Positions 12,770 through 24,600 of a stretch of DNA of 64,000 nucleotides are shown here, one piece after another. The stretch is taken from assembly GCA_963920525.1 (NCBI GenBank), contig OY986437.1:33929563-33993562 (forward strand), written 5' to 3'. The notes beneath the pieces were generated by a model that was not told where the DNA came from, ran no database searches, and was given only the letters and a program-made list of their open reading frames with translations. The translations under genes were made by a program, and so were the position numbers. The DNA is from Dichetophora obliterata. Its lineage: Eukaryota > Arthropoda > Insecta > Diptera > Sciomyzidae. The first letter of the stretch is position 1. Each line of letters opens with the position of its first letter.

Positions 12770-13445
12770 CTAACGGTAATTGTATTATTATAGTACTCTT
12801 TCCTGTCAAAGTTTCTTGTGTATCTAATTTTCAAAAATTTTTGTTATTTTGACATCAAAAAAACTCTCATATCTTCAAAATTGTAGAAATTTTTAGTATA
12901 ACGATTTTTTCATAAAACATTGTTACCTAAGAATGAGAAAAAACGCCATGAAAATCATAGTTTAGTTTTTTGATGCAAATATCTCCGCTGTCCATTGATA
13001 TATTTCATTCAAATTTTGTTTTTGTTCAAAAGTTCAATACAAGCTCTTCACAAAAATAGTTTAACCTGTACCGTTAGGTCAGTGTATATATTTTTATGAT
13101 TTTTTAAAAAAAATTTCCAAAGTATTGACTTTTTACTCAAAAAATGACTCAAAAATTATTTTTGTTGTAAAAGTTAAATCAAGTAAAAATTGCACATCTG
13201 ACTACTTTGCATATAAGCGCAAAAATTATTGTATATTTTTTTTCATCAAAAAAACAAAGGTCGTTGATTTTTTGCGCGAAATTTATTTATTCCAAAATGT
13301 TGTTTTTATATTTTTTACAAAAAGTCAATTTTCAAAAACAATTTATTTGAAAAAATTATCCCAATATCTCTTTCCAATCAAAAAATATGGCTAAAATTTA
13401 TTTTTTTATACCAGACTATATTAAAAAACTTATTTTTGTATTAGA

Positions 13446-13662
13446 ATTTTCGATTCATTGACCCCCCTCCCCATTTTTATCTAAAGATGCAGTTGATTGT
13501 TTGGAGTAATTACAAACATTTTGGTTTATATAACATTTTATTTTACATTAAGGTCTATTAAATTTTTTTTTAAAGACTCAATTACAAGTTCTCTTTAAGC
13601 TAAGAAACTGATTATTGTTATAGTTATACAATTTTTTTGGTTTCTCTGTACATACGTACGTA
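13446..13662. other. AT-rich spacer
   Basis: Nothing recognised. It ends in the TA at 13661-13662 that precedes a Tc1-like terminal sequence. Confidence 0.5.
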
Positions 13663-13796
13663 CAGTCGGGGACAAAACTGTTCACGAATTACTAAAAGTA
13701 CACAAAAAGGTTTAACTTTTATTATCTCTTTAATTTGTTCAAAATAAAAGAACACAATTAGAACCGTTACTAATCCAGCAACGAGTGAAAAAGAAA

Positions 13797-14570
13797 ACTA
13801 GTAAGGAATTATCTTCGACTGGGCCGAAGTTAAAATACCCCCAAGAACGACGATTTTTCCAAATTTCAAACCTAAAGTTTAAATTAATTGTCAAAAGTTT
13901 TGTGCAAAATTTGAAGTCATTAGATTATATTTTGTGGAATTGAAAGAGATTTTACCATTTTGGTGAACTCACTTTTTATGGGAAGTAGAAGTGATTTTTA
14001 TTCGACTTTTACGAAATTTATTCTAAAAATGCATATTAAAGGTTAAAGCTATGTGCAAAATTTTATGTCGTTAGATTAGTTTTTGTGGAATTGAAAGAGA
14101 TTTTACCGTTTTGGGTAAGTCACTTTGTAAGGGAAGTAGTCGTGGTTTTCATCCCATTTTTACAAATTTTATACTCAAAATTTATAATAAATATTAAAGG
14201 CGCTGCGCAAAATTTGAAGTCATTATATTAATGTTTTTGAATTTTAAAGGGATTTGCCGTTTTGGTTTAGTCACTTTGTATGGGAAGTAGGCGTGGTTTT
14301 AATCCGATTTGGCTCATTTTTGAACTTGATCTCTATTTTTGAATAGAAATTTCGTTACGATAGCATGCGTAACGTAAAAATTACGGATAATATCGTGACC
14401 ACAGACGGACAGACGGACATGGCTAAATCGACTCAGGAGGTGATGCTGAACAGGAATATATATACTTTCTATACCCGCCACGCCTCCTTATCGGCGTTAC
14501 AAACGGAGTGACAAAGTTAATATACCCCTATTACGTTTTTTAAACGTGGGGTATAAAAACCAAAATAAAA
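13797..14570. repeat. fly dispersed repeat with three ~152-bp tandem units
   Basis: It starts near TTCGACTGGGCCGAAGTTAA and ends near AACGTGGGGTATAAAAACC. It holds three tandem units beginning with GAAGTCATTAGATTA-like sequence near 13912, 14064 and 14216, followed by GACGGACATGGCTAAATCGA near 14413. This wording is familiar from dispersed repeats in fly introns. It is nested inside the Tc1-like remnant. Confidence 0.75.
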
Positions 14571-14689
14571 TATGTATTTCATACAAAAATGGGGGGTTTT
14601 TATATTAAACGTGAGAACACTTATGTCAGTTTTCCAGTAATTGATGTTTTCCATCGTGTAGTATTTTGTAGGACCACTTCATTATTTTT

Positions 14690-15610
14690 TTTTTTTGTGT
14701 TTGTATTCTGTTCGGCATACTTTTTACAAGATTTTTTTAATTAGTCAGGACTAATTTTTGACCATGCTAGCAAGGATCGTTCACATTTCATTCATATTTT
14801 TTCTGCGAATATTTTACTTTTTATGATGACCCAAATTTGTTCGATGAAGTTCATATCAGGAGACATTGCAAGCCAATCTGGAAGTTTAATCCCATTTTCA
14901 TTTAACCACCTCTTTCTTCTTTTAGACGCGTGCTTCTGATCGTTATAATCCGTGGATTTCGTTATAACATTGATTCGTTACAGTACTCCGACTTTATTGC
15001 CACGAAAGCAGACTCAAAACATTCCTACACCATCTCCAAATTTGAATGTCTAACAATTTGTTTGCTCTTGAAGCCCTTTACCTGAATCAACCCAAGTTCA
15101 CATGCGTCCATCTGACCCAACACAGTTCCTTTTAGTTTCATCTGACCATGTTAACTTTATCCAATCATCAACGGTAAAGTGCTCATATTTTTTTGAATTT
15201 ATATCATTTCGATTGGTTCTTATCATTGCAAAGGGGATTTTTCACTTTTGTTCTAGGAAAAAGTCCAGTTTACTTAAGGCTCCTGTGGATTGTCTTGTCA
15301 TTACCTCAAGTCGGAGTTGCTGTTTAAGGACCTGATTGGTCTCCACTGCAGTATTTGTAGCCCGAGTGACTAAAAAACGCCAGGATAAGTGCTCTACGCC
15401 TGGAAATAGCTACATGACCTACCACCTCATTTCCTTGGAGAAATGACAAGAGACTGCTTTTTTATTTTATTGATGAATTCATGTGATATGTTATATTTTG
15501 TTCCAATTTGTCTATAAGATATTCCATTTTTTATATCATCCTTCAATACAGAGTTTGAAAACAGAATTTTTTGCTTCTCCAATGTGCAATGGTTATGATT
15601 TCCCTAATGG
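14690..15610 (-). pseudogene. Tc1-like transposase remnant
   Basis: This is a cut-and-paste DDE transposase remnant with stops and frameshifts. On the minus strand an N-terminal helix-turn-helix reads DIKNGISYRQIGTKYNIS (rc of about 15460-15520). The C-terminal catalytic region reads LPDWLAMSPDMNFIEQIW (about 14845-14895), which is the Tc1 pattern W-x-x-x-SPDxNxIExxW containing the third acidic residue. KRRWLNENG lies just before it. A WSKI..L block follows near 14750. No ATG-to-stop frame of useful length survives. Confidence 0.75.
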
Positions 15611-15645
15611 TTACGTTAATTGATAGTTTTCTTTATTTTTTTAAA

Positions 15646-16530
15646 CACATAATCTTGTTGATGATTTATGTATTGAGGTAAATGAAGACATGAGTAAAAT
15701 AGTAGATTGGGCTAAAGCTTATAAGCTTAATCTTGACCCTCTTAAATCATTTGTTCTGACAATTTTTAAGTCTAGATACTCTATTTCTGATATACCAGTC
15801 ATTTTTCTGAATGGAGTCGACTTGAAATTTATAGGTAAAGTTAAAAATCTCGGTTACTATATTAACTCCTCACTTTACTGTGAAGATCATATAAACTCTG
15901 TTGTTTGTAAAGTTTACTATAACCTACGGAACCTGAGGAGAACTGCATCATTTGTGCCTGTTGAGACTAGAAGAAAGCTAGTGATTCAACTCATAATGCC
16001 AATAATTTCCTACTCAGAAGTTGTATACAGTAAGCTTGATTCGAGGTCAAAGCTTAAGTTACAACTTGTGTTTAATAATGCTGTCAGATACGTTTATGGT
16101 CTTAAAAAGTTTGACCGTATAAGTCATTTGAGCAATCGAGTACTAGGTTGCAATATTTTCAATTATTTGGATGCTAGAAACTGTATTTTTTTGCATAACT
16201 TGATTTATACACATACTCTTAATTACTTATTTAATAAGTTACAGTTTTGTAGATCAACCAGAAATATGAACCTTGTAATCCCTGTATACAATTTTTTGAA
16301 TTCTAACAGACTCTTTTTTGTGAACGCTATCAGAATGTGGAATTCGCTACCTTCAATAATCAAAAGTATCCGAAATAAGCACAACTTTAAGCATGCAATA
16401 TTCTAGCACTTTTCTTGATACTATCTTTCTTCTATTTTCTATTTTATTTATGTTACCTTCTTTATTATTTGATAAAGTTTCTTAATGGTAATTTATACAT
16501 AAGTCTAAATTCAATTCAATTACAATTTAT
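15646..16530 (+). mobile_element. CR1/Jockey-superfamily LINE, 5'-truncated copy 2
   Basis: Same family as 1915-3590, in the opposite orientation. The 5' truncation is abrupt near 15646, after the catalytic core. The copy begins DDLCIEVNEDM, matching EDLCARVNEDL of copy 1. The 3' UTR ends in AAATTCAATTCAATTACAAT near 16508, matching the 3' tail style of copy 1. It truncates the Tc1-like remnant on its left. Confidence 0.85.
15690..16406 (+). pseudogene. reverse transcriptase C-terminal part (LINE copy 2)
   Basis: An uninterrupted frame of 238 codons covers only the thumb and C-terminal region of a LINE reverse transcriptase. The catalytic palm (SKAFD, GVPQGS, YADD) was never copied in, so the fragment cannot be active. 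Diagnostic stretches are NLGYYINSSLYCEDHINS, YNLRNLRRTASFVPVETR, EVVYSKLDSRSK, NAVRYVYGLKKFDRIS, ARNCIFLHNL and MWNSLPS, the last being the usual LINE ending (xWNxLPxxI). Copy 1 has a stop and frameshift in this same part, so this frame helps define the family's C-terminus. Confidence 0.85.
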
Positions 16531-17802
16531 TGTTAAAATTTAAGCTTATAAACTAAGTTTAATTTCTTGAGTCAAATGCATTTGTTTGTTGATTATAACT
16601 TAAATTTAAAATTTAAAGTTAAATTTAGTCGTTGCTTAAATTTTTTTTTTAATTTACAATTTTTTTTTTTATTTATTTGTTGGTTATAACTTGTCGTTAT
16701 TCTTTGATTTCTTACTGCATTTAAAAGACTTTGTCTTATATGTGAACATGATAATTAAATTAAACAAATTAAAATTAAATAAACAAGTTTTAAGCATTTC
16801 ACTGAATTTTTGTCAGAATAATCCCCAAAATATATTTGGATTGTTAATAAGTCTTCTTGTGGACAAAACTGTTTACAAAATAGTGTTTTCTTTTAACTTG
16901 CAAAAATATGGAAAAGATCATTTACTTAAAAAAAAGTTTGTCATATGACAGTAAATATATAACATGAACAGGGTTGCCAAATGTACGTAGAAGGAAATTT
17001 CTAAAATGCTGAAATCCATTACTTTCGTGAACTATTTTTTCCGTTAATGTAACTTGTATTCAAAAGTTTTATGAATATTTCTAAGGACAAGGCCGTGATT
17101 GCTCTACATGTTGCGTTTTGTTTAATATTTTTACATTAAATTTTAATTTCAAATTATAAATGTATGTTCAGGTGCTTAATAATTAAAAAGTCGCAGCGTG
17201 CTGGATAATCCTTGTATAGTTAATAAATTATAAATATACAGCTGGAAATGAGATGCTTAAAAATATTCTTGTGAAAGGTAAGAGGCATCCAGTTGCAATA
17301 AGACGAAATCAATCTGGGTACAAAAGATGTTATCAAATTACTAGTTAAACAATATGGAGAAAATTGGGCTGAAGATTATGAACTGCAGTGATACAGAGAG
17401 ACGCTGCTTTATAAAATGAAAACAGTCGTCAATAAATCCGAATCACTACAGTGTTAAACCGACGAAGAATGTGAATGTATTGAGCCTGCTCTATGGCAGT
17501 TAAGTATAAAGTTAGTTAATTGTTTCTATGAAAATGTTTAATGAATATTTTGAATATATGAGATGAACAGCTAATTTTGACAAATAGCTCGCTTTTCTCT
17601 GCTTTCTACTTCATTCCTCTCCAAGTCGGCCCTTTCTCATAATTCTGCCATGTAAAAATATTTTCTTTTATAGGTTTCATGAAATATATGATGAAAGAAG
17701 TAAGCGAAACAGGTGAAAAATTTTCCTAGATATAAAGATTCATCCACTATAAGAAAAAAGAAGCAAAACAATTTTTAAGAAAAAATTTTAAAATATTTTC
17801 TA
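16531..17802. other. AT-rich non-coding stretch
   Basis: No gene is recognised. The frame 16691-16948 is AT-driven. A slightly richer block at 17280-17510 (TCAAATTACTAGTTAAACAA, GGAGAAAATTGGGCTGAAG) may be an old coding remnant but cannot be assigned. Confidence 0.5.
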
Positions 17803-18530
17803 TCCCTATAGGAACAAACTAACTTGTTTTTAAAAACAACTAATTAAAAAAATTATTTAAATAAACTAGTTTATGAACTACTTTGATTTATTTTAAGGCG
17901 GCACCCACTTCAATTTTGAATAGTGTTTATTGCATTATATATGAATTAATTCAAAAACTACTTCAAAACAAGTGGCTTAAAAACTACTTTGAATTATATT
18001 AAGGCGGCAACTACTCTGATTTTGACATGCTTTTATTGCAAATTTTTATTAGATTACAAGTTTATATATATTAAACCATGCTATTTCATCAAATATTATT
18101 AACTTTAGGCTTTCACTAATATGATTTTATGTATTTTTTTTAGCAAAATAATAAAAGAAATGATCTCTTTGATGTATAGAAATTTAAAATTTTTATGCTT
18201 TTAAATTCATCTTCAGTAAGTGGTTTAACAAGCTTTCAATTGATTTATTTTAAAGTAATTAAAAAATTAATTTTTATTTGACTGATTTAACAAGTAGTTG
18301 AAAATATATGCGCTTTTCAATTGATTTATTTTAAAGTAGTTTCAAAAAAAATTTAAATTAAACTAATTTAACAAGTAGTTGAAAGCATATGCAGACGAAA
18401 GTCAATTGACTTATTTAGCGGACATCACCATACAAAATATGTTAGTTCGTTCTATGGAAAAAAGTCAGAATTTCAACTAGTTGTGGTTGACAAAAAACTA
18501 CTTTTATATTAGTTGATTTTCCTACAGGGA
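17803..18530. mobile_element. MITE family M1, copy 2 (complete ends)
   Basis: The ends are TCCCTATAGGAA and, on the opposite strand, TCCCTGTAGGAA, forming ~12-bp terminal inverted repeats followed by ACAAACTAA versus AATCAACTAA. Length is about 728 bp with no ORF. No clear target duplication is seen. It shares its body with copy 1 at 10806. The related ends CTTGCAGGAC of the 23164-23832 insertion suggest a wider family. Confidence 0.8.
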
Positions 18531-20990
18531 AGTTATAAAATTTAACTACATACATACATACTATATGAGTAGAGAGAAGCGCCTTTTTTGAAATAAATGC
18601 ACCAATTTCGTGATAATGAACTTAAGGTAAAGTTTTTATATATTTAACGATATTGCAAAGTGTTTTTCGCGAAAATTTCCATATATTCAAAATCCTAAAT
18701 ACAAAATCAACTTCTTTAAACACAATGGAATGAGTCTGATTTGCATCTGATTTATGTATTTAACAAGTAGGTAGGTATTTATAATATAAAAGGGGAAGTT
18801 TTCATTTTTGCACCGAAATTTTAAGTTTTCGCAAATTGTATCTCCTTAGCCAATCACGAGCTGCAAAATCCTTTTTGTACATTTAGGCTATATACCTACT
18901 TTTAATAAAACTAAGTAAAACAAATTCGGGTCCGAGCCCTTAAGTAAATTATGCCCTACTTAAAATAATTTGCCTTATAGTTTTTGCTTTAACTTGAATG
19001 AAAATCTAAGCCAAAATTATAACTACTGTTTTGCTACGTTTGCCTGCCATAATAATAAACATTATTGAGACTTAAATTAATTATGTATGAGCTCAACCCG
19101 TTTACAAAAACATTAGCATTAAGATAATATCAATTCAGCAAAACATGATATTTTCTTCACTTCTTCCACACAGCCACCAACAACAAACCATTTGCCACTC
19201 AATGTAGCAGAACGCAGACTGAAAGTGAAAATGTTTCATTAAATAATAAAATGCGAATTAATACATCCGTATAACAAAAAGAGGAGAAGGGAAGGGGTAA
19301 AACATTAAATAAACTTTTTGGTTAGCGAGAAACGTTAACCCAAAACACAAGGCACATGGACAAACACACGCGCACACACTCGCAGACTCTCACTCGTTGT
19401 GGCATCTTCACCCTAACCGACATTGTCTGCTAGTGATATTCAAGAAGAAGTCCTTTTTAGTCCTTATTTGCCCTTTACTTCGCTGCTACTTATTAGCATC
19501 ATACGCTTCAATGAACTAAGAATTAAATTTAAACCGTGTAGAACCCAAGATAAAATAGTATTTTTTCCTGTACCAGGGGATCAGCCCTGATGGGCTTGTT
19601 TTTGGTTGTTGTTTGCCTCCTCACACAGTCCGATGCTGCTTTGTAATCCTGCCAACTTGTGCTGCGCAGCTCCATTGCCTTTGTTCGAGCTTCACTCCCT
19701 CGTCAGTAAACAAAACACCAACAAAAAATAAAACTCAATTCATTCATACCCTTTTATTATTGTTTTTGTAATGAAAACAAACTCAAAAGGCTAACAAAAA
19801 CAGTAGTCGAAACAACAACCTCAGCAAAGGCTACAAAAAAAAGCTTCCACTAAGGGATCGACTTCCTCGACAATGTGGTCGAGCAATGAACGGTTGCTTG
19901 GGTGCGGATGCGGGTGCGGGTCCAACAAAACCTCGTCCAAGTTGAAATCTAATAAATGCTTCTACTAATTCACCGATTTGTTGCGGTTTTAAGTTATGAC
20001 GATGATTGCAATATTTATGTCTGCATGTGCCAGTGTGTGTGTGTGCTTATGCCTATGACGCACAGTGAAACGCTTTCATATAAGCATCGGCCAAAACTAT
20101 AAGGAGCTGTCGTAGAACAATAAAATTGGGTGTAGACTTTTTTGAAGATTTTTACTAAACTACTAAAATCAGAACACAACACTAGGCAACAACCAAAGTG
20201 TGTTTCGATAGCCATTATGCCCTGGTAAAATAATAATATGTACATTAGGTTGATCCTTAAGTGAATCCATGGACTCAATCAAACATAAAATTAAACATTA
20301 CCTGCAGTACCGTCGTTGATTATGTAAAGTTCTTTCAAACATATATCTGATGCATCTGGTGATTTGTAAACACTTTAATATAACAATCTAAATGGATAAA
20401 TGGACCTAAGCGTAAATTGGAAAATTTTGGTGTATAAACATCTAAACCTGGGATCTTCAATTGCCTCATATCTTCATGATTGTGACTACATTTGTCGACG
20501 GTACCATGGTGTCTTGGTGTCTTTTTACCTCTTGAAACACTACGTTAGATCGATTTGTAATATATTAATATGAGTGGCCGAGAAGACCTTGTTTGTCTGC
20601 GTTCGCAACTGGTTTCTTCGCAACTTTTTCACAAATTTACCGAGCCCAACCGGAAATGGGATAGTTATATTACAACATTAGCGCAACCAAAGTGGGGATT
20701 TTGGGGTTTAAACTCCCGAAATTATTGTACTATGGCAAAAAGAAAAATAGGATAAAATAAAAAAAAACACAGGTGCGTCGTTGGGCACACGAGAGAAGCG
20801 AAGCTTTTTCGCAGTTTCATAGGTTTGATAATTTTATGGTTTTTTTAAATAACATACGTTAATCTTCACACATGTACATTTTATTACACTTTCATAATAT
20901 AAAATAAAACAGATAAAAAAAACAACACACAAACGCATTCGAATAAAATGCAAATACAAATGACGGCCAAAAAAAATTATTATTTCAATT
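18531..20990. other. non-coding stretch, no recognised gene
   Basis: Mostly AT-rich, with a somewhat more balanced section at about 19150-20060. That section has short simple repeats (CACACGCGCACACACTCGCA near 19364, GGGTGCGGATGCGGGTGCGG near 19900, TGTGTGTGTGTG near 20035). The frames 20015-20278 (-) and 20570-20755 (+) have no recognised domain. Confidence 0.5.
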
Positions 20991-21486
20991 GAAAAAAGTT
21001 TTATACCAGAGATGAGGACCTCTAACCATGGTAATTTACTGAATTCTGTGTGACAGAAAACAGAATTTCTTATTTAATCGCAGTGTATTTACCAAGTATT
21101 CGGATATTCATATGGTTTATGCAAATTTCTTCAAACTCGAAACATTGATTTGACAGAAGCAGTTCATTTAGCCAATATAAGTTTGCAAGAAATAAAAAAT
21201 TTAACGGATAATGATATGAAATAGAATTAAAAAATGGCTTCATTTTAACGAGACCATGAGTTGTATCTTGCTACACTGATGCACAAAGTATTGAATCTTA
21301 TTTTCGGATCTCGGTTTACATACCTTTCTTGGATGCATTTATCTCGAGCATAAGTGATAGATAACTAAAACATAGACACATTCTTGTTGGATTTCAAACA
21401 CTTTTCCTGATGATATGAAATCGCTAGATAATGACACTTTAGGAGCTTTTGAAAAACTAGTTCGATTTTATTAAGATGACTAAGAA

Positions 21487-21780
21487 GAAGATGGCGACCG
21501 TAGCCTAGTGCGTGGCCCCTAAGCTAAAGAACCACGGTAGCCGGTTTCAATTCCAGCTCAGACAGAAAGTTTTTTCAATTTAACTAATTTTTCTGTTCGG
21601 TCGTCGCCTCTCTGCAGACAATGGCAAACCTCAGAGAGTAAAAATTGCCATGTAAAGCTTCTTGAGAACATAAGCCGTTCGGAGTCGGCATAAAACACTT
21701 AGGTCCAGTTCTCGGTCATTTGTGATCAAACATTTAATAACACGCACAACACAATTGATCAATAGAAGCTAGGTCAAAAT
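21487..21780 (+). repeat. tRNA-derived SINE
   Basis: An A-box-like GTAGCCTAGTGCGTGG near 21500 is followed by a B-box-like CCGGTTTCAATTCCAGC near 21540 and a SINE body with CCGTTCGGAGTCGGCATAAA near 21678, then GGTCC. The head matches a second copy at 35372-35455. It splits the hAT remnant. Confidence 0.65.
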
Positions 21781-21949
21781 CCTTCCAAGGGCTGAAATAG
21801 CCAGTTTATTTTATTTATTAAGAAGGAGATTTTGATGATTTAAAAATGAAACTGAATGTTTGGTATAAACTACGTAATGAAAAAATAGCGATGGGAAAAA
21901 TTCAGTGTTACAAGCCATAGAACAGTGCAATAAAGATTATCCCCCAGTA

Positions 21950-22175
21950 ATTTAATTTACTTCAAATCCTTGCAACTCTTCTAGCCACTTCATGTGAAAA
22001 CGAACAAAGATTTTCAGTACTTCACCGACTCAAAACGTATTAAGTAGCATGCTGCTAAAAGATAGATTAAACGGTCTCACATTACTTCATCTTTACAGAG
22101 ATATGACACCATCAGTGGATAATATTTTAGATAAACTCGCTGAAAGTAAGCGCAAACTGAATTTAAAACTATAGT
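21950..22175 (+). pseudogene. hAT transposase C-terminal (dimerisation) remnant
   Basis: This remnant comes from a hAT cut-and-paste transposase. It reads LATLLATSCENEQRFSVLHR then LKTY, a stop/frameshift, then SSMLLKDRLNGLTLLHLYRD and NILDKLAESKRKLNL. That corresponds to the family pattern LPVTTCxxERSFSxLxRIKTY, then STMxxxRLNGLALLxIxRD, of the C-terminal hAT domain. A second remnant of the same type lies at 42342-42563 on the minus strand. An upstream piece near 21150-21215 reads IDLTEAVHLANISLQEIKN. Confidence 0.7.
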
Positions 22176-22274
22176 TTTGGCTTGTGTTGTTATTATTTTT
22201 AATACTAATAAAACATTCTTAATAAATACTTAACTTGAAATATTATTAAATATGTAACCATTGTAAACATTTCT

Positions 22275-22299
22275 TTGTTTGTTTGTTTGTTTGTTTGTT
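22275..22299. repeat. (TTTG)n microsatellite
   Basis: About six TTTG units. Confidence 0.85.
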
Positions 22300-22779
22300 A
22301 ACTTTACCATGCTTTCATAAGCAAATATTACATCCAAATTTGTTGCTGTGAGGTGAAGCTGTTGGAAACTAATATGTTCTTTGCCCTGGCTGAGATTTGG
22401 ATCAGGAACTATTAGTGCAACAATCCGAATCACTAATCACTAACCACAGCCGCTATAGTTACTTAATTTTTCTTATATATATAAGCCCGACATTTAAGAA
22501 ACCCCCCCCCCAAAATATTTCTGGTTGCGCCCCTGTATCACAATATAAAAATAAAAATTAAAAAAAATTTGAAATAATATTATTAAATAATATTGAAGAA
22601 AAGAATAAATGATTGTATAAAAATATGTTCCAATTTTACAAAAAAAAATATTATCCCATGGGAACCTAAGCTACCACCGATTCTTTTTTTTTAACACTCT
22701 ACTCTACGAGGGCAATTTGATAATTCCGTGAAAAATTAAATAAGGAATGATTTTTACGGCAAAAAAGTTTTATTTCTCA

Positions 22780-24285
22780 TTATGGTCTCCTTTTAGCTCG
22801 ATACACTTTGTCCAACGTTCCCTCAAATTTTTTGATACCATCCCAAAAATACGTTTCGGAAATGAGCTCCTCTCTGGTGGTGAATCTCTTTCCGCCGAGC
22901 CATTTGTTCAGGTTTGGAAACAGAAAATAGTCAGAAGAAGCCAAATCTGGAGAATATGCTGGATGAGGAAGCAATTCGTACTTGATTTCATGGAATTTTG
23001 CCATGGAAGCTGGGCATGTGTGAAAACGCGCATTGTCTTGATGGAAGAGCACTTTTTCTCTCCAAACGGGGACCTTTCTCTTTCAAAGCGTCGTTGAAAC
23101 GGTCCAATTCGGCTGCACAGTATTCGCCTTTTCGGAGGAAGGCAATCGATGTAGATTATACCGCTTGCAGGACTTTCACACAACTTTAAGGTGATAACAA
23201 ACTACTTTCAAAACAAACCACAAGTGGATGAATATTCAACTATTTTCTTCGAAAATAACTAGTGATTTTCTCTATGAAATGGCCGCAAAATCACCAGTAC
23301 GCACTACCTACGATATGACATATTGAAACCATATTGAGACTTTTGAAACCAACTAGTAGTCAGTTTATAGAAAATAAGCTTATATCTGGCTACTTTAATT
23401 CTACTTGCTAGTGAGGAGTAAAACGACTACATTTTAAATGTTTTTTTATAAACTAGCTTCTATTGAAAATAGAAAATATTTAGCCATACCAAAAAATATT
23501 TTAAGGGCGACTCAAAATTTAGTGTGAAATGTGAAATGGGCGCTATACAAAAATTTCCAAAACATGTATTCTGTATTAAAAGGAAATCTACGTCTACACT
23601 TCCGATACTATCGTATCTTCTTTTTCAAGCAAATCACAACCCTGGTCACGGAGAAACAAATTGATGCAGCGCTGAGATTTTAACTTTGCTCGTTGCTACA
23701 ACCCTGAAATTCTGGTTCGTGGCCGCTCAACTCACTACTTTTCGATGACCTTTCAACTAAATGAAAGTTACTCCGTGAATAACTACATTAAAGATACTTT
23801 ACTTTTTGGACTAGTTAAATTTGGTCCTGCAAGGGCATTTATCCCAAAATACTGTCGCCATAAACTTTCCGGTCGATAGCACCGTCTTCGCCTTCTTCGG
23901 AGCACGTTCGGTCGGTAAAGTCCACTGTTTTGACTGTTCCTTTATCTCTGGTGTGTAGCAATGGATCCATGTTTCGTCCACGGTTACTTATCGACGGATA
24001 GAAACATCTTATCTTTTTTCAACATCGCCAAACACGCCTTTTGAATCAGTCACACGATCGTGTTTATGGTCGAGAGTGAGCAAACACGGCACCCATCTTG
24101 CGGATAATTTTTTCATATCCAAATGATTTTGCAAAATGTTCTACATCCTTTCGTTTGAGATGCCTACGGCCTCAACAATCTGGCGCACTTTAACTCTGCG
24201 ATCGACCAATACAACATCGTGAATTTAAGGGACCATTTCTGGTGTGGTGACCTCATTTGGGCGTCCAGAATGTTCGGCGTCACTT
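22780..24285 (-). pseudogene. mariner transposase remnant (irritans-like)
   Basis: This is a D,D34D transposase broken by stops and by the insertion at 23164-23832. Pieces in minus-strand order: DAEHSGRPNEVTTPEMV (24240-24285); VTVDETWIHCYTPE with the first catalytic Asp (about 23940-23990); GKFMATVFWD (about 23840-23880); then, beyond the insertion, GIIYIDCL; HQDNARFH with the second Asp; and HPAYSPDLASSDYFLFPNL with the third. I count exactly 34 residues between the second and third Asp. The last open frame is 22780-23052. Confidence 0.8.
23164..23832. mobile_element. 669-bp MITE nested in mariner
   Basis: The ends CTTGCAGGAC (23164-23173) and its exact inverse GTCCTGCAAG (23823-23832) are 10-bp terminal inverted repeats. 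Flanks on the minus strand read GGGATAAA and GGTATAAT, an imperfect 8-bp duplication (6/8). Removing it rejoins FWD to GIIYID of the mariner protein. No ORF. The interior is rich in AACTAC/AACTAG motifs like family M1. Confidence 0.75.
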
Positions 24286-24329
24286 GTGTAGCGATAAAAC
24301 GATATCTCGAAAGGTATCGATACTTTTAC

Positions 24330-24600
24330 TCGATACGGAATCGATGAAAAAGTATCGTTTGATTTTAAAATGCCACTAATGTATCTTTAAATATTTGAAA
24401 GTTAAAATCTTTTAAAAATTTTTTCGCTCACTGAAATAAACATCAGAATTTATTTTTAACTAATTAAACCATTTATTTGTGAGCTAAAAGCTTTCAAAAA
24501 TTTTAAAATCGATTTTCTCGAAACACAATTTTTTTTTCTCTCACGTCCTTTTTGCACCCAATGCATCAAATTTTTTTAAAAAAATAGCATATATAGTGTT
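24330..24600 (-). repeat. dispersed repeat D1, copy 1
   Basis: Read on the minus strand, it shares GTGTTTCGAGAAAATCGA, GAAAGCTTTTAGCTC-like and GTTTATTTCAGTGA blocks with 37730-37990 (+). No ORF and no clear ends. Confidence 0.65.

Larger units (their letters stand above)
10255..13445. repeat. three diverged ~750-bp tandem units
   Basis: Each unit begins with an ACGGATTTCGCTCAAACTA-like block (10255, 11570, 12345). It continues through a TTTTTGCCACGCCCC block, CATAAAACATTGTTACC, GACATGAAAATCAAAGTT, TGCAAATATCTCCGCTGTCC, GTCAGTGTATATAT and ATCTCTTTCCAATCAAA. Unit 1 (10255-10805) loses its last ~200 bp where a MITE begins. Unit 2 is 11570-12330. Unit 3 is 12340-13445 and carries a 316-bp insertion. 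The open frames 11641-11826, 11755-11964 and 13125-13394 are by-products. Confidence 0.8.
13663..15650 (-). mobile_element. decayed Tc1-like transposon
   Basis: The left end CAGTCGGGGACAAAACTGTT follows a TA dinucleotide, as expected for Tc1/mariner elements. The transposase is on the minus strand and heavily mutated. The element is interrupted by a dispersed repeat (13797-14570) and cut at 15650 by LINE copy 2. A weak candidate for the other end is TTCGTGAACTATTTTTTCCG near 17031, beyond the LINE. Confidence 0.75.
21120..22530 (+). mobile_element. decayed hAT transposon (ZMYM/52-kDa-repressor-like type)
   Basis: The right end, read inward, is CAGGGGCGCAACCAGAAAT followed by a run of ten G (C-run at 22501-22510). 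This is the CAG-x-GGCG style seen in this hAT group. Coding remnants lie on the plus strand. The left end is not located. A tRNA-derived SINE is nested at 21487-21780. Confidence 0.65.
22703..24290 (-). mobile_element. mariner (irritans-like), decayed and interrupted
   Basis: The left end is near CTACGAGGGCAATTTGATAA (22704), as in many mariners. The transposase runs on the minus strand. The right end is lost: homology stops near 24285, where a different repeat with ATCGATA motifs begins. A 669-bp MITE splits the catalytic domain. It differs clearly from the two Mos1-like copies at 25301 and 33505. Confidence 0.8.

Noticed and set aside
22908..23189. overlapping frames on both strands at 22.7-23.2 kb as separate genes
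   Set aside because: They are shadows and frame-shifted pieces of the irritans-like mariner transposase.
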